DNA of 64,000 bases from Ostrinia nubilalis (Eukaryota > Arthropoda > Insecta > Lepidoptera > Crambidae), in the NCBI RefSeq assembly GCF_963855985.1, contig NC_087110.1:3091001-3155000 (forward strand), in the 5' to 3' direction. Within the stretch, counting starts at the first letter, position 1, and each line of letters starts with the position of its first letter. The notes beneath the pieces were generated by a model. That model ran no database searches. It had not been told where the DNA came from and worked only from the letters and a program-made list of their open reading frames with translations. This document shows, piece after piece, positions 33,713 to 44,100 of the stretch. The position numbers were made by a program, and so were the translations under genes.

Positions 33713-34760
33713 CTATTATCCCTTAATAACGTAGGCTGTAGCAGACCAAAATTCACGCGGGCAAAGCCACGGGCAAAAGCTATCTATGAAAAAAATATGC
33801 GGAAGCGTTAAAAAAATTCAAGGAATTTTTATACACAAATAAATCAGTCCTTGAAGGACGAAGGGTATAAAGAATTCTAAAATAAGAACAAGTTAGTAAT
33901 CTGCCTGGTGTCTTAAAAAGTCCCCTTCCTTATAAAATATCTCAAAGTAAACATATGGAAATTCATGTTTATGTTTTTGTAAGAAATAAAGAGTAAAAGA
34001 TCCCGGGATCCTCGGGATTATACGTGCTTTGATCTCAGGTTATAACCTTATGTTTTCCTTTTCGTGATAGATCAAAATTCAGTTAAGTGTGAAAGAGACC
34101 ACCACTTTATTTCAATTGAGTACCTCCGTTTATTAAATAGTGTGTTTTCTATAAAAAAATAGTTATTTTTACCTCCGATTTTAAAGAGGAACTAGCTGTG
34201 CCCGCGACTTTTTACGCGTGAAAATAGTTTGTATAATATTTCCCGATTTTGCAACATTTTTCATTACTGCTCCGCTCCTTTTGGCTGTAGGGTGATGTTA
34301 TGTATAGCCTAAAACCTTCCTCAATAATGGACTATCCAACATAAAAATAAATTTTCAAAAATAAACCAGTAATTCCTGAGATTATCGCGTTCAAACAAAC
34401 TCTTCAGATTCATTCTTCTTTAGAAGATTTTAACAAGTGTGAAAGGTATGTTTCAAGATCACCCAATTTCCTCTTACCGTGAGAGCTTTTGAAATAATCG
34501 CAAGGACAACATTGCCTTTTGTAGATCGCAAATAAATGCGGCTATGAAATACAAACCTCTCAAGTACAGGGCCGTAGCGTGTACCTTGACAAGCTCAATT
34601 TTACAGGGATGTATCAAGTCAATATTGATTAGTATTTACTTATTTACTAAAATATGTTATGTAACACTCCTTTATTTCATTAAACATACATGATACCAGA
34701 ATGTAGCAGGTACCCAGAAAATTCACATTATTTAAGTAGGTACCTAACTATCATGAATAC
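33713..34760. other. No gene; weak repeat fragment
   Basis: Around 34190-34400 there is a retroposon tail of the CTAGCTGTGCCCGCGACTTT type, related to 35388-35556. The rest is unassigned. Confidence 0.35.
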
Positions 34761-34845
34761 TTAGGCTGAGTTGTACCAGATTAATTTAACTGTAACTATA
34801 ACGATAAACCGTGTTTTTGTACGGAGCTTGACAGATTTTTGACTT
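34761..34845 (+). repeat. MITE family A, 3'-truncated
   Basis: TTAGGCTGAGTTGTACCAG to TTGACAGATTTTTGAC. It breaks off in a T run. Confidence 0.6.
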
Positions 34846-34876
34846 TTTTTTTCATTCTTTCTAGATATAGTTAGTA

Positions 34877-35074
34877 CTATGGTGGTTACCACAGTGCGCC
34901 GCGCTCCACCGCGGAGCGCGGGGCGACAGATTTAATCATTGTATGCAATTACCTCAGTTTGTATAGAAAACACGCGTGGCACTTCACACTGACAACGCGT
35001 CCGCGCGCGTGATTTTTTATATGAAAATCACGCGCTCCGCGGCGGAGCGCGACGCAGTGTGATAACCGCCTATA
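34877..35074. mobile_element. MITE family L, GC-rich ends
   Basis: Inverted ends of about 45 bp: CTATGGTGGTTACCACAGTG and the complement of CAGTGTGATAACCGCCTATA. Both arms contain CGCGCTCC(A/G)CCGCGGAGCGCG-like palindromes. No coding capacity. Confidence 0.65.
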
Positions 35075-35387
35075 ACCTTATATTCAAATAAAAATATGTG
35101 CCGTTTTTGCCCACTTCAAAAAACAGATGAGGTTCTATTCTATGTTCGACTGTGTGTATTTTTTTAACTAAATAAAAACTAGTACCAAGTCCGTACCAGT
35201 CCATCCAAGATTTCCCGTACAAATTGGATTTATCGCGCGCTCTACCGAGATTGTGAACAAACCGAGGGTCCCGGTTCGAGTCCCAGGTCGCGCGCGTGAC
35301 TACGTACCGCACTTGTGCCGATTTGGTGTAGGGCTGGTAAATAGAGAAAAGAAAAAATATTTTGGAAAGCTTAGCCTTTTTATTATA

Positions 35388-35556
35388 AACTAGCTGTCTG
35401 CTGTTCCCGCGACTTCGTACGCGTCAAAATAGTTTGAATAATATTTCTCGTTTTTAAGTTCGTTTAAGTCTACATCTCCAGACGTTCAGTGGTTTAACTG
35501 TGGTTCGGTGACAGATAGACATACTTTTACATTATTTTTATATTAGTATGGATTAT
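35388..35556 (+). repeat. Retroposon tail (CTAGCTGTCTGCTG type)
   Basis: AACTAGCTGTCTGCTGTTCC, CGCGACTTCGTACGCGTC, ending TTTATATTAGTATGGATT. Confidence 0.55.
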
Positions 35557-35714
35557 TAAATAAAATTATTTTTTATGCAACATCACCCAGTTAGGTATTT
35601 AGTCATAATAATTATGTTCTGAAGTCGCAATGCCATGTGCATAGCATCCAGAACTGACGGCTGATGGTGCAGCAAGGTTCTGGAGTGGAGGCAACGTACC
35701 CAAAAACGCAGGGA

Positions 35715-35823
35715 ACGTTCATCCATAAGGTGTACCGACGACCTCATAAAGCCGTTATCAGCCAGTAAATATGGAAATCATTAGGGGAAGCCTATGATCA
35801 GCAGGGCTGAAATGATGATGATG
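35715..35823 (+). repeat. LINE tail with (ATG)n end
   Basis: Decayed copy: GTGTACCGACGACCTCATAA, GGAAATCATTAGGGGAAGCC, GAAATGATGATGATGG. Confidence 0.6.
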
Positions 35824-35829
35824 GTGTTC

Positions 35830-36878
35830 TTGCAACTAAGACTTTTTTACATTGATTACATTCGCCGTGCTTAAAGTGGTAGCCCTCTCCATGAAGTAAG
35901 GTAGTATAATAGCACTAATGCACTATCCCATCGATGTAGGCTGCAGCCACAGTAGCGTGTATGATTTCTCCAGGGACTCTGTTCGGAATACGGCTTATTA
36001 CGTAACCCACTAACGGAACACAGCTTGCGCCAATAAGTTACGGTAATCGGTAAACCAAAACCAAACAATAAATTGATACATAACAGCCAGCAGTGTAATC
36101 GTGAAAAAGTAGCATCCACCATCCACCAATCCATCCTCACAAACTTTCTCATTTATAAGTACACTAGCTAACTTCGTACTGTCAATATAAATTGTAATTA
36201 TAGCCTAGGTTCATCAGGGTTAACGTTGAACTCTAATGGTGAAAGAATTTTTAAAATCAGTCCAGTAGTTTCGGAACCTGTTGAATAAAAACAAACAATC
36301 AAATCTTTCCTCTTTTTAATATTAGTAAAATAGGATAGAATCTGCACCCCCGTATGGGATTGTTGTCATAATGAAGGTCTTTCCTAAATAATATTTTTAG
36401 TCCGTTAATTTTATCAAAAAATGTTGGACACGTATGTTTTATGAAATTATGGTGCGTTGAAGTTCAGTGTGACGTCACAAAGTGTTACTTTTAAGCACTC
36501 CTTGACGTCCCTATTATTTAGTTTGAGTGACGCACAATTTTGCCAAAGCCTATTGGTGCGGATTACCTAAACGTACTCACTCGATTAGCCCAGATTTTTA
36601 TTTCTGTTGTACATCTGTGTTTATTGCACAGTTATAGACGACATTTTGTATCGTGAAAATATTTAATAGCTGTACTACAGTACATACCTATTGCATTTTG
36701 TATCAGTATATTTTAATCCTTTTTATCTTTAGTACAGTCCTGAATGTAATCTGTAAGCTTTAAGATTGAATCTGGTACTTAGAGAAAATGTAAATTGATG
36801 AATAAACTTACTTGGCATTATTTGTTTTTCTGTCGAATTACTCTTAACCATACGGACCGGAAGATGTAATGTGGGCAG
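35830..36878. other. No gene; retroposon tail fragment
   Basis: 36225-36335 resembles the tail at 25010-25195 (CAAACAATCAAATCTTTCC). The rest is unassigned. Confidence 0.35.
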
Positions 36879-37010
36879 GCCCCCCACTAGGTGGACCGAC
36901 GATCTGGTGAAGGTCGCGGGTAGAACCTGGATGCGGGCAGCGCAGGACCGGTCGGTGTGGAAATCCTTGGGGGAAGCCTTTGTCCAGCAGTGGAAGTCTT
37001 TGGCTAAAAC
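36879..37010 (+). repeat. LINE tail, coding frame still readable
   Basis: The best-preserved copy of the tail family. It translates to GRPPTRWTDDLVKVAGRTW, MRAAQDRSVWKSLGEAF, VQQWKSLA, the extreme C-terminus of a LINE endonuclease-reverse transcriptase widely seen in Lepidoptera. The upstream catalytic part is absent. Confidence 0.75.
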
Positions 37011-37050
37011 GAGAGAGAGAGAAACGAAAAGTCGAAACCGTATAAAGTCT

Positions 37051-37268
37051 GGTCCGTGAGCACGTAGAATTTTGTCCAATGACCCCAAGCTATCCATCCT
37101 TATCGCTCGCGCGTAATTATGTTGCTATCGCGCTCGCACACTCACTGCGGGTGCCAGTCGCACAGTCGCGACAGCAATGTAATTACGCGCGAGCGATAAG
37201 GATCATTGGACAAATCCTATCCTAGCTACCCAGGGGTCATTGGACAAAATTCTACGTGCTCACGGACC
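37051..37268. mobile_element. MITE family O, copy 1
   Basis: 218 bp. The left GGTCCGTGAGCACGTAGAAT and right end are complementary for about 35 bases. An inner inverted pair (CCTTATCGCTCGCGCGTAAT and complement) makes the whole element fold twice. It lies just 3' of the LINE tail. Confidence 0.75.
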
Positions 37269-38968
37269 GGGCTTTACCTATTATCTACTCAGAAACTGGC
37301 CTATTCCATCATTTACTGTTCATCCCACTAATATTTCACGCGCTTCAAAATCAGGGATCTAGGTCATATCTGGGATAGGCGCTCCGTGTCAACGTCAGGA
37401 CGCGTATTGTGTAAATCTATGCCTAAGTTGGGAGTGAATTGGAACAAGTGTGAAGCGGTTTGGACTTTGTTGGTATGATTTTGGACGTAAAAGTGTGTTA
37501 AATTAGGGGAACGTACACACGGCCACAATGTTAACTATCCATTTCCGTTTTTGCTCTTGCTCTCATCAAAAGTGGTTCTTTGCGATAGAACGAGACGACA
37601 TGACCGGCAATAGGCAGTTAGCACTGTTGCCGATAGTACATACCTACCTGGTTTCCAACTGCATTTTTTCAGCTGGTTTGAATTTGGATATAATTATGAC
37701 GCTCTAAAATGTTTATGTTAACACAACCTTGCAAATAACTTTCGTATTTGAATTTCCTCTGAAGTTTTTACTCATGTTAATTAATTACTTAGAAACAATC
37801 ACTCTAAGCAATTTGTTTCTTACAGTTAAATTCTATATGTTCGTGTTGTTTCAGAATATTACTTGATTTTGCATCATTTATGGTTGGTATTTAGTCATTT
37901 AAACTTATTTATCTAGAACGTTTTGGTAGTCATAAAAATTATACAAAACCTACATTTACAATGTATTCAAAACTTTTATGTATTACTAGGTGTAGCAGTT
38001 ACGCAACCACAAAACACGAGCGTTCGAATATAATCCAAATTGCTTTTGCAACTAAAGCCATTCTCCAATACCAAGGACGTCCATAGAGATCTGATGAGCA
38101 TGTCGATATCGATGCTAAAGAAATTATTCTATAACCTTTGTAAAACAAAAGTCACAAGTCTGGTATAGCATCCATAGGCATCTGACATGTCTCATACAGA
38201 CTGTTACGCACACCTACGCATCTTATTTCTTGTGTACAACCAAGTTAACTCAAGACTGCAACTTCCTAAATAAACTGGGAACGAATACACAAAGAGATTT
38301 TCTTATTTATGTGTCCTATCCAGCAATCTAACTTAAAAAAATTCAAAATTGTTTATTCAGAATGAGGTTTGAATTTAAACAGGGTTTCGATTGGGGTTTT
38401 CTTTTAAGTATAAGTAGATACTTGTGTTAGAAAACCCCGCTCTCCATTTACAATGATACACACATAACACTTCTGAGAAAGATGAGAACATAGTATCAAC
38501 CTTCAGAGACAAGGTAGAGTATGATTTCTATTTTCTAGCTCAGATTACCTAATTATTACGTCTAATTATACTACAATGTGGGTGTGTCATAAAGGCATTT
38601 TTTTTTGGGATGGACTGTCCCTCTGAATACAAGCAATAGTATTAATATAATTTTGTCCGATTTGGAGAATTAGATCGATAGATCTGTATTGTACACTTCA
38701 CACTACAGACAATAACAAGAACTACAAAATTCTAACGGTACGATGAAAGCTGTATTATTTTTAAGTGTACAAAATATCGATAATTTCACATCGACACATC
38801 ACACATCACTACCGCCTCTCGGGAACTTACCATCCCTGGTGTGCCTGCGTTGCGCTGTCACTCACGCCGCCTGTTAGGAGGCAGCTGAATGTATTATTTT
38901 GACTGTGAAATACAGGCTATAGTGCTTAGACTGAGAATTATGAATCGTTATGACTTAAAATACAAACA
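37269..38968. other. No supported gene
   Basis: AT-rich. A small GC-richer island at 38815-38890 has a donor-like GATG|GTAAGT on the minus strand (near 38845), but no partner exon could be found. Confidence 0.3.
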
Positions 38969-39092
38969 TTAGGTGGAACAACTACCTCGTAAAGGTAGCA
39001 GGAAGGCGCTGGATGCAGGCTACCAACCGGTCATTATGGAAATCATGCCTATGTTTAGCAGTGGACGTTCTATGAATGAAATGATGATGATG
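38969..39092 (+). repeat. LINE tail with (ATG)n end
   Basis: ACTACCTCGTAAAGGTAGCA, GGAAGGCGCTGGATGCAGG, AATGATGATGATGATGATGA. Confidence 0.7.
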
Positions 39093-39099
39093 ATGATGA

Positions 39100-39262
39100 C
39101 CTAAAAGACCGTTAGGGCAGAAAAGTGGTCGAGTGCTACGAATCGGAAGACGGAAGGCGGGTCAACGATCTGGTGAAAGTCACGGGAAATGCTTGAATGC
39201 GGCCATCGCAGGACTGGTTTTTGAAGGTTTTTTCCAGTGGACGTCTTTTGACTGAAACGAAC
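39100..39262 (+). repeat. LINE tail interrupted by the retrovirus-like element
   Basis: CGGGTCAACGATCTGGTGAA, AATGCGGCCATCGCAGGAC, TTTTGACTGAAACGAAC. The LTR begins at 39263, right where the simple-repeat end of such tails would start. Confidence 0.6.
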
Positions 39263-39459
39263 TGTTACAGATAGCCCTCGCACCCTATATTGCCTACTCG
39301 ACATTTCGCCTTTTGCCGACTCATCCTTTTCGATCCATAGCCTGCGATCCCTCACATCTCCACGCCAGTCTCATTCCACCATCCGAACTAGACGGCTGTC
39401 TTATCCTATTAATCTCGTGTTCTTTTTTTAAAAACCCAAATCCTCTGAGGCTCATAACA
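39263..39459 (+). repeat. 5' LTR
   Basis: 197 bp, starting TGTTACAG and ending CATAACA. I found no difference from the 3' LTR when reading base by base. TG...CA-type ends are as expected for retroviral integrases. Confidence 0.95.
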
Positions 39460-39461
39460 TT

Positions 39462-39480
39462 TGGTGGCAGCGCAAAGGGA
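39462..39480 (+). promoter_or_regulatory. Putative primer binding site
   Basis: TGGTGGCAGCGCAAAGGGA starts two bases after the 5' LTR. The TGG matches the complement of a tRNA CCA end. The cognate tRNA is not identified. Confidence 0.5.
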
Positions 39481-39856
39481 TTCAAAAAGAGTCCCCGGTC
39501 AACGTCTACAGTTCAGTTTCAAAACCAAGTTAAATCTATAAATCCAGTCTCGACGCGTGTGTGTGTGCCGTGTTGTTTGTAAGCGCCGACTCCACTGTGT
39601 GGACCTCCAATAATCCAATACCACACCGAGTTCCGGCCCGGCCCAAGTCTTCCAACGTTCCTGAGTTCCTGAGAGGCTCACTGCTGCGTGAATCATCCAC
39701 AGCCGGTCTCCACCGAGAACAGCCGTTTGCCCACTGTTGCGCACAATTTCGTGCTGCGACCGGCAAACGAGCATCCAGTGACGCAACGGAGCGAGGCTTA
39801 TCAACAAGCATACATTTCGCCGAGAGCAGCGCGACTTCCAGCTTCCAGTTCCGAGA

Positions 39857-39888
39857 ATGATCGTCCTTATCGCGCTATCCGCATTCCA
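39857..39888 (+). CDS. env: Putative env leader exon (signal peptide start)
   Basis: An ATG at 39857 in the gag leader opens ten codons of mostly hydrophobic residues plus two bases of an eleventh, and then meets GTGAGT (GT at 39889-39890), a good splice donor. The env exon begins one base before a codon boundary after the acceptor TTTTTATTACAG (exon start 48439), so the two plus one bases complete a codon and the frame continues directly into env. In unspliced RNA the same ATG gives an 11-codon reading frame stopped by the TGA inside GTGAGT. Errantivirus env genes are known to be expressed from spliced RNA. The exact pairing here is inferred from phase, signals and hydrophobicity. Confidence 0.65.
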
Positions 39889-40014
39889 GTGAGTAACTTG
39901 GTCATTGCTCGTCCGATCTTAGCTATCGTAATTTTTTAATCTTTTTGTGTGTTATTCTAAATCCAATTGTTGTTCTATTTTTGTTGTTGAATTAATTCAT
40001 AATATTGTACCAAA

Positions 40015-41136
40015 ATGGCAGAGAGATCCAATAGTCCAAAATTCGAGAGACCCGAAGTGGTTCTAACAGACGTAGATGACGAAGGCCAGGACCAGCATTT
40101 ACCCCCTCCTGGACCTTCTACTAGATCCCAGAGTAAGAGAAAAACAGCAGTAGTAGTCAAATCAGAAATCGAATTATCCACCTTACTCAAATTCATTAAA
40201 CCCTACGACGGTTGCCGCGAGCAACTAAATTCATTCCTTGTAAATTGCAATAACGCATACGAACTAGCATCAGAATCCCAAAGGGACATACTTTTTAAAT
40301 ATATTCTATGCCAGCTGCAGGGCAAGGCCGAAACGGCTTGCTCTATCAAAGAGTTCGCCAACTGGCATCAACTAAAAGATTTCCTCAAAACCCAGTTCAG
40401 TGAGAGGAAACACTACGCACACCTCCTCACTGACCTGCAAGATTGCAAACAAAACCCGACTGAACCTGTTAGCCAGTACGCTCTAAAAATTGAGACCTGT
40501 TTGTCCCAATTATTAACAGAAATTTCGATCTCACACGGACACAAAAGCCGAGAGATGATTGGGAGAACCGCGGCAATGGAGGAACTTGCCCTCCACCATT
40601 TTCAAATGGGCCTATTGCCCCGGTTGTCCACATTCGTTAGGTGCAAATCGCCTCGATCCCTAAACGAAGCGATTAACATTGCTATATCCGAAGAAAGAAT
40701 CCAACAGGCGATATCCAGGCCAAATCCAAATCAATTTAACCGTAACCGTAACCAAAACTTTTCTAACCAATCGAATCAAAGATCAAATTTCGGCCCCAGC
40801 CGGCCTAACAACAATTCTAATTCCAACAACAATTCCAACTCCAACAACAATTCCAACTCCAACAACAATTCCAATTCCAACAATTATTCCAATTCCAACA
40901 ACAATTCTTCCCGTCCGTTCTGCAGATATTGTAAAAACGCAGGACACACCCTGGAGCAATGTCGCAAAAGGGAATTTAATAATAACCGTTTCCGCAACTT
41001 TGATCGAAACCAGCCCGGACCATCCCATCGAGTTCACTTCGTGTCCGATGAATCATCGGAACCCATCGATGACGAATATCCGTCCGAACCAACCGACGGG
41101 TATGATACCGTCGACAATCACTCAAAAAACGAGTAA
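40015..41136 (+). CDS. gag: Gag polyprotein
   Basis: 373 residues, ATG at 40015. The N-terminus is charged (up to about residue 55). A helical, capsid-like region follows (about 60-240), including LLKFIKPYDGC and the FLKTQFSERKHYAHL block typical of Ty3/gypsy retrotransposon Gag proteins. A stretch of Asn-Ser repeats covers about residues 260-300. Then comes one zinc knuckle of CX2CX4HX4C form (CRYCKNAGHTLEQC, about 303-316) for RNA binding, and an acidic tail. Gag packages the element RNA in virus-like particles. The last codons overlap an A AAA AAC slip site (41124-41130), two codons before the TAA stop, which gives access to pol. Classical gypsy Gag lacks a zinc knuckle, so its presence here is worth noting. 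Confidence 0.9.
   Translation: MAERSNSPKFERPEVVLTDVDDEGQDQHLPPPGPSTRSQSKRKTAVVVKSEIELSTLLKFIKPYDGCREQLNSFLVNCNNAYELASESQRDILFKYILCQLQGKAETACSIKEFANWHQLKDFLKTQFSERKHYAHLLTDLQDCKQNPTEPVSQYALKIETCLSQLLTEISISHGHKSREMIGRTAAMEELALHHFQMGLLPRLSTFVRCKSPRSLNEAINIAISEERIQQAISRPNPNQFNRNRNQNFSNQSNQRSNFGPSRPNNNSNSNNNSNSNNNSNSNNNSNSNNYSNSNNNSSRPFCRYCKNAGHTLEQCRKREFNNNRFRNFDRNQPGPSHRVHFVSDESSEPIDDEYPSEPTDGYDTVDNHSKNE
40816..40910 (+). repeat. AACTCCAACAAC tandem repeat in gag
   Basis: Imperfect 18-base units (AACAACAATTCCAACTCC) code the Asn-Ser linker before the zinc knuckle. Replication slippage is the likely source. Confidence 0.75.
41124..41130 (+). promoter_or_regulatory. -1 ribosomal frameshift site
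   Basis: A AAA AAC lies in the gag frame with the phase required for simultaneous slippage (third base of a TCA codon, AAA, AAC). The pol frame, -1 relative to gag, is open from 41106, so slippage joins the two. GTCCCG (41144-41149) and CGGGAC (41158-41163) can form a GC-rich hairpin with an 8-base loop, 13 bases downstream. The spacer is somewhat longer than usual. Confidence 0.85.
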
Positions 41137-44100
41137 CCGTCTCGTCCCGGTGTCGTGCGGGACCTCACAATTGTGAAATCGACACCCAAAAATGTACTAA
41201 ATCCTCTGTATCCGTGCAGCAGCCTATCAAGGTTGACCTGCCAAAATGTACTAAATCCTCTGTATCCGTGCAGCAGCCTATCAAGGTTGACCTGCCAAAA
41301 CGTGCTAAATCCTCTGTATCCGTGCAGCAGCCTATCAAGGTTGACCTGCCAAAACGTGCTAAATCCTCTGTATCCGTGCAGCAGCCTATCAAGGTTGACC
41401 TGCCAAAATGTGCTAAATCCTCTGTATCCGTGCAGCAGCCTATCAAGGTTGACCTGCCAAATCCTGCTAAATCGAATATATTCGAAATCATCAACAATCC
41501 TGCAAAGACATTACTACCCCATGTCCTAGTAAAGTCCTCTGTATCCGACATCCCATTATCATTACTAGTCGACTCAGGATCCTCAGTAAGTCTGCTGAAA
41601 CATTCATGTATCCAAAAACATCCTAAACTCACCAAAGAAACCATCCAATTGAAAGGAATTGACCCTGCTGAAGAAACAATCCACACCAGAGGTCACTTTC
41701 AATTGAAATTACAATTTCCCAAATTAAATGTATCACATTTATTCCATGTCATAGACGCAATACATTTACCCTACGATGGAATAATCGGTTCTGACATGCT
41801 CATTGCTCATAGTTGCAGCATCAATTATAACAAAAACCTTCTACACCTCAATAAAACGTCCATTAAATTACATTTCCATGATCCTGCCTACATTATACCT
41901 CCCAGAACCGAAACCATTATTGAATGTTCAGTATCGAATCCTGAAATAAAACAAGGATTAATCCTCGACCAAAAAGTTTCCGATAACCTATTAATTGCAA
42001 ATTGCCTAGTAGTTGTCAAAAATAATAACAGAATAAATCTATCCGTGATAAATACGTCAGAAAACCCTATTACCTTAAAATCCGATTTGAATCTCAAACT
42101 CAGTCCTTTAGATTGCGAATCCGAATTCACAAGCCAACCTCCCGCCTTAATAAACCACGTAAATGTTGCGACAGATTGTCATAAACGTACCGGAGAAGTC
42201 CTCAAACAACTACGTGTTTCTCATCTCAACCATGAAGAAAGAGAGTCACTCTTTCAACTATGCTCCGAGTTTTCCGACATTTTCCACCTTCCCGGAGAAA
42301 ATCTAACTTACACCAACGCCCTGAAACACGAAATCAAAACCACTACGGATGTTCCTATACACGTCAAATCCTATCGATTTCCCGAAATCCACAAAGCCGA
42401 AGTACGTAAACAAATTGACAAAATGTTGGAACAAAACATCATAGAACCCTCTGATTCCCCATGGTCGTCACCCATTTGGGTCGTTCCCAAAAAGCTAGAC
42501 GCTTCCAACACGCAAAAATGGCGCGTGGTAATTGACTACCGAAAGTTGAACGACATCACTATCGGAGACACTTACCCTATCCCTCAGATTACCGAGATAT
42601 TGGATCAACTCGGTAGTAGTTCCTATTTCTCTACCTTAGACCTGGCATCTGGGTTCCATCAAATCCAGCTGAATGAAGCTGATAAACCCAAAACAGCCTT
42701 CACAGTCCCTGAAGGGCATTTCCAATTCACTCGCATGCCGTTTGGGCTCAAAAATGCTCCTTCAACGTTCCAGAGACTCATGAACTCTGCCTTGTCAGGC
42801 CTCCAGGGCATCCGATGCTTTGTCTACTTGGACGATGTCGTCTCATATGGACACGACCTAAATTCCTGTATCAGCAATTTAAGAACCATTTTCCAGAGAA
42901 TCCGCGATTTCAACTTAAAACTACAACCCGACAAATGTGAGTTCCTAAGACGTGAAGTTTGTTACTTAGGCCACATCATCACCGAACGAGGTGTCAAGCC
43001 AAACCCTGAAAAGGTCAAAGCTGTAACTGCATTTCCAACTCCTGAAACCCCAAAAGACATCAAATCGTTCCTCGGTCTTGTATACTACCGACGTTTTATC
43101 CCCGACTTTTCTAAAACTGCCAAGGCCCTTACTAGTCTGCTGAAAAAAGATACACCCTTCGTATGGGAGAATCAACAGCAACTAGCTTTCGATACCCTGA
43201 AATATAAACTAACAACTGCTCCACTCCTTGTATATCCAGATTTTTCAAAGCCATTCATACTTACCTGCGACGCGTCCAACCACGCTGTTGGTGCCGTCCT
43301 ATCCCAGGGTCCTGTTGGCAAAGACCAACCAGTCGCTTTTGCGTCACGAACCCTCAACAAAAGCGAATGTAATTACAGCACCACTGAAAAAGAGTTGCTA
43401 TCCATAATATACGGTTGCAAAACGTTTCGTCCCTACCTCTATGGACGCAAATTCCTCATCATCACCGACCATCGACCCCTAAAATGGCTATTCAACCACA
43501 AAGATCCTAGCAGCAAACTCCAAAGATGGAGATTAAAACTGGAAGAGTATGACTATGAGATAACTTACCGTAAAGGCAAATTAAACTCCGCCGCTGACGC
43601 GCTCTCCAGGTATCCTGTAAATCCTGTAATTCCTACTAATCCTGTGGACCAAACGAACAACCCTGACTCTCCTAATCCGTCGCCAGGACAAAATCCAGTA
43701 AATCCTCCTGCTGCAGACGATGAACTCCCTTTCAGCCCATTAACCCTCGAAGACCTAAGTGTTCAACTCCCCGCTCTTTCCGAAGAAGGCGACAGCATGC
43801 CCTGTATCGACCTCTTGGAAGGAGACAGTAAAATCGACCTCCAATATAGCCCTATCGACGACTTACCTGCAATGCAGCCCCCTGCTCCAAGCCCTGAAAA
43901 TAAAAATCACTTACAAAATCCAGCGCAACCCTCCAGTCCTATTCCTGAAACGCAATCGAATTTACCAGTTCCAAACTTACCCGATCTAGAAGATCCTCCA
44001 ACACCTGGAAACCTACCTTCTCCCAGTTCCTCTTGCCACGATGCTCCTTCTCCATCAGCTGAAACCTTACCTGTGTCCGACGAAACCTATAGTAAATTCC

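Noticed and set aside
35231..35300. Possible tRNA with B box GGTTCGAGTCC
   Set aside because: The remaining arms do not fold into a cloverleaf. At most a degraded SINE head.
38815..38890. Possible first exon with GTAAGT donor on the minus strand
   Set aside because: Only a short CpG-richer patch and one donor. No further exon or open frame supports it.
40679..41176. 165-codon frame overlapping gag
   Set aside because: An out-of-frame reading of the Asn-Ser repeat. Low complexity (Ile-Pro-Thr repeats) and no independent signals.
41155..41686. Alternative frames on both strands across the 54 bp repeats
   Set aside because: Multiples of 54 keep any stop-free frame open, so these are shadows of the tandem array.
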